From Megamerina dolium (lineage: Eukaryota; Arthropoda; Insecta; Diptera; Megamerinidae): DNA of 64,000 nucleotides. Made by a program: the position numbers and the translations under genes. Under the pieces are notes generated by a model that saw only the letters and a list, made by a program, of their open reading frames with translations, did not search any database and had not been told where the DNA came from. This document shows, one piece after another, positions 56,091 through 64,000 of this stretch (the stretch's first letter is position 1; every line of letters starts with the position of its first letter). The DNA lies in contig OY978530.1 in the NCBI GenBank assembly GCA_963854835.1, forward strand, positions 35,602,639 through 35,666,638, given 5' to 3'.

Positions 56091-57505
56091 TTCTTACTTA
56101 TGTGGCCATAACAACCGAATATCGATTTAGGCCGAATATAACATTCTTCGCCAGCCATTTCTGTTCTTCACTAGCTGGCGCCAGTTAAGAACAGTACTTC
56201 AGTACTTGGTCTTGCCACCGGAGGTCTTCCTCTTCTGCGTCGTCCTCCAGCGGATTCCGAATTTAACACCTTCTTAGCTGGAGCGCGTTCTTCCATTCGC
56301 TCGACATGACCTAGCCAGCGCAGCCGCTGGATTTTGATGGGCTTTACTATGTCAATATCGGCATATAGCTCATACAGCTCATGGTTGTACCTTATTCGAT
56401 ACTCGCCACCAACACAAATAGGTCCAAAGATCTTGCGTAGGACTTTTCTCTCGAAAACTCCAAGCATTCGCTCATCCGAAGTGGAAATTGTACATGCTTC
56501 AGCGCCATATCTGAGGACAGGCATAATGAGAGACTTGTAGAGTGTAGTTTTCGTTCATCGAGAGAGGGATCGACGTCTCAATTGCTTACTTAGCCCAAAG
56601 TAACACCTGTTTGCAAGAGTAATCCTTCGCAGTATCTCTAGCTGACGTCATTACTGCTGTTAATACTGGTTCCAAGATAGACAAAGTCTCTTACTACTTC
56701 AAAAGCGTAGTTGTCAACATTGCCATGTTGTCCAAGACGCCGGGACTCTATGTTTGTTGACACTAGATACTTTGTCTTGCCCTCATTCACCGTAAGATTC
56801 ATTCGACGCGACTATCTTTCCTACTCTGAGAATGCTGCACTGACTGCTGCGTGTTCATGCCGATTATGTCACTATCGTCGGCATACGCCAACAGCATGAC
56901 ACTTTTGTTAAAGATAGTGTCATTATGTCGTAGATCAGCAGTTCGTATTATTTTCTCCATAATGAGATTGAAGAAGTCGCACGATAACGAATCACCTTGC
57001 CTTAAACCCCGTTCGGTATTAAACGGCGGGGAGGGGTCCTTCCCTATTTTCACTGCAAAACGGGAGTTATGCAGTGTCATTCTACAAATTCGAATTTGGA
57101 GCAGTGTGAAAATCTGGAAGATGAAAATCTGATAAGGTCCAACCAGGTTTTTAAGAATAGATTTCAACCTTTCACACAGTATGCTCGATAGAACCTCTTA
57201 TGCGATGCTAAGAAGAGTTACCCCACTGTAGTTGGCGCAAATTGTGAGGTCCTTTTTTATATACGGGACAGAGAACACTGAGCCTGCAATCATCGGGCAT
57301 GCTTTCATCCGACCACATTCTGCTTATGAGCTGGTGCATGTTGGTGAGCAGCTCATCGTCTCCGTTCTTAAACAACTCTGCAGGCCATCAGCAACTGCAG
57401 CCTTGTTGTTTTTCACACTAAAACTAGTCTCTCTGACCTCATCATGATCGGGTGCTGAAACATCTATACCATCATCCGTGATCAGATTCCCATTATTGTC
57501 ATTTT
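56091..57505 (-). pseudogene. RTE fragment f (RT domain to 3' end), heavily decayed
   Basis: Read on minus: HDEVRETSFSVKNNKAAVAD near 57430, GPYQ...IFTLLQIRICRMTLH near 57100, NTERGLRQGDSLSCDFFNLI near 57020, LLAYADDSDIIGMNT near 56880, LRYGAEACTISTSDERML near 56510 and RLRWLGHVERMEERAPAKK near 56310. It ends in GGCCACATAAGTAAG at 56091. Several stops and frame changes. It shares the active-site pattern of copy b with Ser in place of Ile (ADDSD). Confidence 0.85.
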
Positions 57506-57544
57506 TCACCAACAAAATCTTTCGCCATAGGCAGGAACAGGTAA

Positions 57545-58370
57545 CAGGTAGTAATCACTTGGTGCCAAGTCCGGACTATAAGGTGGATGCGTAAGAACCT
57601 ACCAATCAAGCTCTCGCAGCTTCTGGCGAGTCATTATCGATGTGCGTGGCCTGGCGTTGTACTGATGGAACACAATTCCTCTCCTATTGGCCAAAGCTGG
57701 AGCTTCTGGGTGATTTCTTCCTTCACATGTCCAAATTAAGAATTTGGCCGTAAGGGAGCAAGATCACAGTAAATGATTCCATGCCAATCCCACCAAACAC
57801 ATAGCAAATCCCGACTTGGCCACCGTTTGCGCCGGCTCATCGCGATTCGACCAGGACCATTTTCACTTGACGTTGTCGTAAGTCAAGCTTCACTTTTCAT
57901 CACCAGTAACCATCCGCTTCATAAACGGATCTATTTTGTTGCTATTCAGCAGCGATTCGCAGATGGAAATTCGGTCCATGAGGTATTTTTACGTTAACTC
58001 GTGTGGTACCCATACGTTGAGCTTGTTTTTGTATCCAGCCTTATTTAAATGGTTTCAAATGGTTTTTTGTGCAATGTTTAGCTCCTGGGCAATAGGTGCT
58101 AAACAGTGCTTACATAACGGTCAGACTCGACTAATTATATTATTTTATCGATATTTTCGACAATTGACATCAAAATTACCGGAACGGAATCGACGAAAAC
58201 AAAATTCGACGTGATTTGCTGTTACAGTATCAGGACCATAAACACTATTCACATTTTCAGCCATCTGGCTTCCGTTTTCGCTTCTATCGAAGAAAAACTG
58301 TAAAATATGATGTATTTTCTCTTTACTGGTGTCCATCTCTGACGCGTGCCCAAACAATACTGAGTCAAGC
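57545..58370 (-). pseudogene. Mariner relic (mellifera/cecropia-like type)
   Basis: The N-terminus at 58370-58145 reads TSKEKIHHILQFFFDRSENG, QMAENVNSVYGPDTVTANH and FRRFRSGNFDVN. Downstream pieces in changing frames include IDPFMKRMVTGDEK-like sequence near 57890 and segments around the second Asp near 57650. The C-terminal end is cut near 57545. It is the same type as the relic at 42235. Confidence 0.65.
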
Positions 58371-58389
58371 AATCACAAAACTACCTGAA

Positions 58390-58960
58390 AAAAAATCCTA
58401 TCTTTCAAACGATATCTAGCGTTCGCACTTATACAACGCGAGATACTGATTACTAAAGCCATATATTGGAAAAATAGTGGATTTCTTTTTACTACATCTA
58501 TATTGAACACAGCACAGAATCTCACTAGAGCTTCCACTTCTCTTGGAGGTGGATCTTCTGGAGAATCGTATGGAAGGTATGCTGATGCGATCATAAATGA
58601 ACTCGCAAAGTCACCTAGTCTCACTACTGTGAGATCCGGTGACCACAAGTTAGACATTAGAATCGCACTAAAATGCATGTCCCCAACTTCCCCTCTGTTT
58701 GTGTATAAAACAAGGTGATCTTTTGATCCTTCCATGAAGGATCCAGGGCTTCTGCACCAGTGCAATGTCAAACTTATCTTCATCGAAGCTCCTCACCATC
58801 ATTGCTGTTGCTGCTTTGCTGTGGTGAATATTGATTTGACACACATTTAGTGGTTCATGGCGCGTACCCACCTCCCCCCTATTCTTCTGATTTTCAGCAC
58901 TGATCACATAACACCTTAATCCAGCTCCTTACCTCCGACCATGATAAGAGTACGTTGCCG
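58390..58960 (-). pseudogene. R1-like LINE endonuclease fragment
   Basis: 58907-58668 encodes LNVCQINIHHSKAATAMMVR and DKFDIALVQKPWI, the start of an apurinic-type endonuclease as in R1 and I clades. 58783-58373 continues with FMIASAYLPYDSPEDPPPRE after a frame change and then becomes unrelated. The rest of the element is absent. Confidence 0.65.
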
Positions 58961-59600
58961 AATGCTGTATTATTGAAGAGTAACAAACACCCACCAACTT
59001 ACTCTTATCTTAGCTATATACCGTCTGACATCGTACCGGCTAAACTGTGGTATCTATTTCCAGTCGGCACCCTCGAGGCGGCTTCAGTGGAGGATTTTGC
59101 CGACCATTACATACTGTAGAATCAAATATAATATTAACAAATCTAGTAAAACCAAAATTTTAAGTTACGAAATATAATAAGAAATCACAACAGTACACAA
59201 TTAGAACAATCAGACAATATTCACACACTATTGTATCAATTGAACTCGCTAATATTTTAATCGACCTGAGTTATAGTGTTGCATGTCAACACGTCAAATT
59301 ATTGTAAATATAAACGAAAATAATCAAAATAAAGCAAATGCAAATAAAAATTTATTTTAAATAAACGAATATATTTACCATAGATTACGCAGAAATGCTT
59401 ATTTTTTGTTTTTATTTCGTTTATAAATTTCACGAACAACCATATATACCATCAGCGTTGCTAAGTAACTAAAGGGAAAATATATTCAAGTAAAAGAAAG
59501 TCATATGCTAGTTGGTGTTCTTTTGCAAGTCGTTTACAAAAGAATGAATTCAATAAAAAAATTAATGTCACGATTAATTTAAAACAAGTCGATTAAAAAG
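58961..59600. other. Unassigned DNA with an LTR remnant
   Basis: 59105-59310 shares ACTGTAGAATCAAATATAAT-type and AAATCACAACAGTACACAAT sequence with the left edge of repeat A (43873-43950) and with 55690. The rest, up to the Gypsy relic, has no recognisable content. It may be the 5' LTR and leader of that relic. Confidence 0.4.
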
Positions 59601-60730
59601 ATAATTCACGAATTATCACGGGATATCCTAAAATAATAGGATTCGCTTCGAAAGAAGATGAAGATACCAACCCAAAGGAAGAAGTTACACAAGAGTTTAA
59701 TTCAAATTTTACGCCAGTGAAAGAAGAAAATGCATCAAAAGAAAGTGTGATCAAACTATCAAGAAAAGAAAACAAACAATCAAAGAAAATAACTACAGAA
59801 TAAACTTTTACATCAACAATATAAGTGACAAAGAAATAGAGTAATTGAAAAAATTTTCACAGTACACGAAAGTAAAACCCATTAACAGCGTAGAAAAAGA
59901 GACAATAATGGAACCAACGACATCAGCAACAGCAGCAACATCAACAGCAGCAACAACAGCAATTGCAAGGTACATTAGAGTTAAGATTAGACCCAATAAA
60001 ATACGTAGAACGCATCACTCCATTCAGAGGAAACAATGCAGATATAGATCTAGTCTCATTCATAAAAAAATTGAATTTTTATTCTTGTCCATGCAAAGCT
60101 ATTCTTTAGATTTACTAAAATTTATTACAACAGTAGTTAGAGGAAAAGTAGTAGGAAACGCGAACAACACCCAACTACAAAAACAATATATCAGGGAGTG
60201 ATTGGGGAGAAATTAAGAAAATACTAGTGGAAAATTTTTGGTGGAAACTATGATTCCTGCAGCTCAAGGAAGAAGCAGGAAGTATTCAAAGATACAGTCA
60301 AGACGGGGAGATAAATACAACGAAAATATACGAAGATATAAATGAAATATTGGTAAGGATGAACAATTGACAGAAAATAAAGTTCTAATTCAAGATTATG
60401 ATCCAATAAATAACGAATACTCAATACTTCAAATATTCAAAGAGAACATACAAAAAAATATAAAGCTAATAATAGACGTGAAAGCACCACTAACACTACA
60501 TGAAGCCTACAGAATTTTAAAAGAAAGCGAATGGACAAAGTTCGGTAATTTCCGAAGAAATTATGCTAAAAATTATTCTAGTAATAATTATACAAAACGA
60601 ACAAAACAATAATAATTTTAATAATAGAAATGGGTGTAACAATTATAATAATAATAGAAATGGGTACGGTAATTACAATAATAGAAATAATGTTAATAAT
60701 TATAACAATTAATAATTATAACAATTATAA

Positions 60731-61055
60731 GCGAAACGATGATGCACAGGCCTTACAATATCTCTAACCGATCCAGTCTCTTCATATTTCTTCACAATTT
60801 TGCCAATTGCTTGCGTAGTTGGACGATTATGTAAACCATAATCTCCTCTTAAAGCACGATATGTGGCTGTGGCAGAATCACCATTTTTGTAGTAGGTTTT
60901 TACAATTTTAATGCGTTGTGCGATAGTTAAGCGATCCATTTTCGCAAATGTCAGACTTTGAACTGAAAAAGAAAGAAATTGTTTTAACAACTCAGTTTGA
61001 CAGATGTCAAATTCTAGCCCTATACTTTTGAAACCGCAAAATGGATAACCCTTTA
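60731..61055 (-). mobile_element. rosa-like mariner copy 5, 5' fragment
   Basis: It contains the 5' inverted repeat (ending GGATAACCCTTTAT) and the first 93 codons of transposase (MDRLTIAQRIKIVKTYYK... to VRPVHHRFA). It ends exactly at the CGTTTCGCT site where three other copies are also broken. It is embedded in the Asn-rich Gag tail. Confidence 0.88.
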
Positions 61056-61166
61056 TATTATTTCCATAATAATTGGAATATCGGTAACAGAGGAGAAATG
61101 CATCAAGAGAATTATAGTGGACAAAATAAATATCATAACACTAATAACAGGAATAACAATAATTAT

Positions 61167-62468
61167 ACAAGGTGCTACAATTATGTATTAACACTCGAAC
61201 CATATCTCAGCAACCGAGCGCACCATCTATATGTGAGCACATGCGTTTTGAAGCTTCAACCTTCCTCTACTAACTGTCAAAATTTCATGGGATTTGGTTG
61301 ACATTTAATATTTAGTGACATTCATTCTACAAAACACGTGTTCGTTTGATGTTGAAATTTTAACATGGAGCAAAGAGCAGTCATTAAATTCCACTCAAAA
61401 ATTGGTAAAAGTGCATCAGAAACATTCGGAATGATGCAGCAAGCGTATGGCGATGCTTGTTTATCAAGATCAAATGTTTTTATATGGCATAAACGGTTTG
61501 TGGATTGCAGAGAGTCGCTGGAAGATGAAATAAAAGAAGGAAGGCCAATTTCAGTGCTGACTCTGGAAGCGGTCCAGAAAGTTCGTGATTTTATTTATTC
61601 ATTGAAAATGATGAAAGAGGCCTTAGACATCAACTAGAGAGAAACTATCCGACTCATTCTTCACGAGAATTTGGGCAAAACAAAGGTCTGCGCGAGATTT
61701 GTTCCACACACATTGACCGAGGACCAAAAATTAATGAGAGTCATTCTAGAGACATGGTTGCAGCTGCAGAAAATGATCTACACTTCCTGAAAACAATTGT
61801 TACGGGTAATGAAACATGGCGTTTCCAATACGATCCAGAAACCAAGCGTCAAAGTACGGAATGGAAATCAAAAAACTATCCAAAAGCCAAAAAAAAAACA
61901 CGAAAAGTTCCATCAAAAATCAAAACAATGCTCATCACATTCATCGATAGCAAAGGAATTATCCACAAAGAATTTGTTCCAACTGGTCAAACAGTTACTT
62001 CCGCATGTTACCTCGAAGTTTTGAAGCGTTTGATGTACAGAATCCGTCGTGTTCGACCAAAATCCCGCGATCCAAAAACTTGGTCTCTGTTGCATGATAA
62101 TGCACCGAGTCACACATCACTCATTGTTCGTCAATTTTTGGCTCGGAATCAGGTCTTTGTGTTGAATCACCCTCCGCATTCACCTGATTTGGCACCGTGG
62201 GACATCTTTTTGTTCCCAAAACTGAAATTGAAGTTGAAAGGATGCTTTTTTGATGACATTCAGACCATACAATGGGCTTCGACGAGGGCACTGGAGGCAA
62301 TTCCAAAAAATGAGCTGGAACACGCGTTCGAATCACTATTAAATCGATGTAACAAGTGTATTGAATCAGGAGGAGAATATTTCGAATAAATATACCGAAA
62401 AATTAGCAGATATCGTGTTTTAATTGAGTTTTCTAGAGCCAGTCTTAATACATAATTATCACACCTTG
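61167..62468 (+). mobile_element. mariner D2 (DD34D), full length 1,302 bp
   Basis: The ends CAAGGTGCTACAATTATG and reversed CAAGGTGTGATAATTATG are flanked by TA on both sides. The transposase starts at ATG 61365 (MEQRAVIKFHSKIGKSASET) and runs to 61637, where a stop and frame change occur. It resumes at about 61640-61754 and continues to 62389. Motifs: IVTGNETWRFQYDP (normally GDETW, so Asn for the first catalytic Asp), LLHDNAPSHTS and HSPDLAPWDIFLFP, with 34 residues between the second and third Asp. Same family as the mariner at 34983. Confidence 0.9.
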
Positions 62469-62689
62469 TAATCACAGTAATAATAATTTTAGTAATGACA
62501 ATAATAACTTTACTCCGAAAAATCAAACACAATTCAGAAGACAAAACACGATACAAAGGAGCGCAAATACTCAGAGAAATGTACAAAGAAATGTAACAAA
62601 ACCGATGGAAATTTACGAATATTCATGGATATATGATTTTCCATTGGCAATCTCAAAGAAAAAGAACTGCTAATCATAGAAGTGTTCTA

Positions 62690-64000
62690 GTGGTGTTTTC
62701 GCAAGGTAACGTGTCTAACTGCCTCAACCGGGTGGGCTAGCGCAATCCTTGTTGAACTAATCGCAAGTCAACTCAGTGGCTGTCATGTAGTTTGATCTGA
62801 GCGCTATGTGATGATACTTTTATTTGTTAGTGATGGGTAGTCATATAGCTTGCTCTGCTTACTATGTGACGGCGTTTTCATTATTATTAATGGGAGCCCT
62901 CCATGTGGCGACCACCGGGCAACGTCTCCCTGGCACCCGCTGGGAGGCGGCTGAAGTGAGTGGCGAAAATCTCCTCGGTTAGAGGTTGTGCGTTGGGTTT
63001 GGGACCCGCCACATAAAAAACCCCCCCAATGAAAAAAACAGATATGCCTCGGATAAGGACTACCGCTTTTGTTGATGACCCCCGCAAACGAAAAAGGACA
63101 ATGATTTACGGATATGCACCTGGAATGTGCGGTCCCTTTATAGGGAGGGTGCCTCTATCCAGCTGGTTGATGTCCTCCAAAAATACAGAGCTGACATCAC
63201 CGCTCTCCAGGAAATGCGATGGACGGAACAGGGCTGCTCCAAAAGAGCGTCCTGTGACATCTACTACAGTTGCCATGCTGAAAGGCACGAATTAGGATGT
63301 GGATTTTTGGTCAGCAAGAGACTACGACATTTTGTCTCACAGTTCACGCCTGTGAACGAGCGGCTGGCCACAATCCGCATCAAGGCAAAATTCTTCAACA
63401 TCAACCTTATATGCTGCTTTCAGCGCCTCGAAGAAGCTTATGACCGCTGCCCCCGCCACGATATCAAAATCGTGCTTGGCGACTTTAATGCCAGGGTGGG
63501 CAAGGAAGGTACCTTTGGTCCAAATGTCGGAAAATTTAGCCTCCACCAGAACACCTCCGATAACGAAATGAGGCTGATCGACTTCGCCGCAGCACGAAAC
63601 ATGGTAATTGGTGGTACCAGATTCCAGCATCTCGACATCCATAAAGCGACATGGCTGTCTCCAAATCAACGTACAAGAAACCAAATTGATCATGTGGTGA
63701 TTGACGGAAGGCATTCTTCCAGTGTGATGGACGTGAAATCGATCCGTAGTGCCAACATCGACTCGGATCATTACCTTGTTGCAGTTAAGGTGCGTTTAGG
63801 TGTCGCAAATAATAAGAGAAATCACACACAGAGAAAGCTCGACGCCAGTAAGCTGCGATCACCAGAGACAGCAAATGCATTTGCCACTGCTTATACAGAA
63901 CACTCCCCCACTTGATGATACATGCGCACGGTGGACACATATATCCCACTCCATGACTACTGCTGCCGAGGAGGTAATCGGTTTTTACCGGACTCTGAGG
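62690..64000 (+). pseudogene. RTE-type LINE g, 5' end with endonuclease, runs off window
   Basis: A GC-rich leader (62690-63050) precedes the endonuclease. The frame from about 63100 reads YREGASIQLVDVLQKYRADI, ALQEMRWTEQGCS, CGFLVSKRLRHFVS, then KIVLGDFNARVGKEGTFGPN, HLDIHKATWLSPNQ, and IDSDHYLVAVKVRLG. These are the catalytic motifs of an apurinic-type nuclease. A deletion after NLICCF (63420), where copy a has extra sequence, and a stop at 63913 break the frame. It ends at the start of the RT linker, where copies b and c begin. Confidence 0.88.

Larger units (their letters stand above)
59600..62675 (+). pseudogene. Gypsy-type Gag relic with Asn-rich tail, split by rosa and mariner
   Basis: Plus-strand pieces read LDPIKYVERITPFRGNNADI near 60000, SDWGEIKKILVENFWWK near 60200 and the frame 60367-60612 (EYSILQIFKENIQKNIKLII; APLTLHEAYRILKESEWTKF). 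An Asn-rich, low-complexity tail follows, interrupted by a rosa fragment (60731-61055) and by mariner D2 (61167-62468). It resumes at 62471-62672 (NQTQFRRQNTIQRSANTQRN). The pattern is that of a retrotransposon Gag; the exact family is not certain. Many stops. Confidence 0.55.

Noticed and set aside
58373..58783. One continuous 136-codon gene
   Set aside because: Only the middle resembles an R1-like endonuclease; the ends come from other sequence, so it is a fused relic frame.

Overview
The window looks like transposon-dense, probably heterochromatic, insect DNA, most likely from a true fly. I found no convincing host gene, rRNA or tRNA gene, or CRISPR array. Evidence for a fly: five copies of a rosa-like mariner (41 residues between the second and third catalytic Asp; the family was first described in a tephritid), RTE, jockey and I-type LINEs, Gypsy and BEL/Pao LTR elements, and a Maverick/Polinton. 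Identifications come from reading motifs and translations; no database was searched.

Layout. 1-3309: minus-strand Gypsy element with CsRn1-type Gag, its LTR sitting inside a Maverick DNA polymerase gene. 3310 to about 18240: a decayed Maverick/Polinton with polB (+), an unknown ORF, major capsid, a small ORF, minor capsid, integrase, two unknown ORFs and packaging ATPase (all -), a phospholipase A2-like gene and adenain-like protease (+), then on the minus strand a CARD-like gene and orphan ORFs. It is interrupted by a MITE and two rosa copies. 18246-20303: rosa fragment, (TA)n, low-complexity DNA and an RTE fragment. 20457-33523: a direct tandem duplication of a 6.5 kb unit made of a jockey-like relic, a BEL/Pao relic, an LTR-like piece and an RTE copy. 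34330-40620: nested insertions (Gypsy < mariner < jockey; I-type LINE < rosa). 40740-43830: mariner relics and two inverted RTE ends around an AT array. 43937-55660: LTR repeats and a minus-strand Gypsy element broken by a mariner that itself carries a tRNA-type SINE. 56035-58960: SINE, RTE, mariner and R1-like relics. 59600-62675: plus-strand Gypsy Gag relic holding a rosa fragment and a full-length mariner. 62690-64000: 5' part of another RTE.

How the parts relate. The Maverick genes together would make a self-synthesising DNA element that builds virus-like capsids, but almost every gene carries stops, frameshifts or insertions, so it is a fossil. The rosa copies share lesions, as expected of defective elements moved by transposase supplied elsewhere. 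The SINE ends in the same short motif as the RTE, suggesting that RTE machinery copies it. Target-site duplications and nesting give a relative order: Maverick first, then MITE, rosa and LTR insertions; for the RTE, insertion came before the 6.5 kb duplication.

The most interesting items are a complete but twice-interrupted CARD-type reading frame in the Maverick cargo zone, the duplication in which the RTE halves differ far more than their flanks, two perfect snap-back palindromes at rearrangement points, and repeated breakage of rosa copies at one site.
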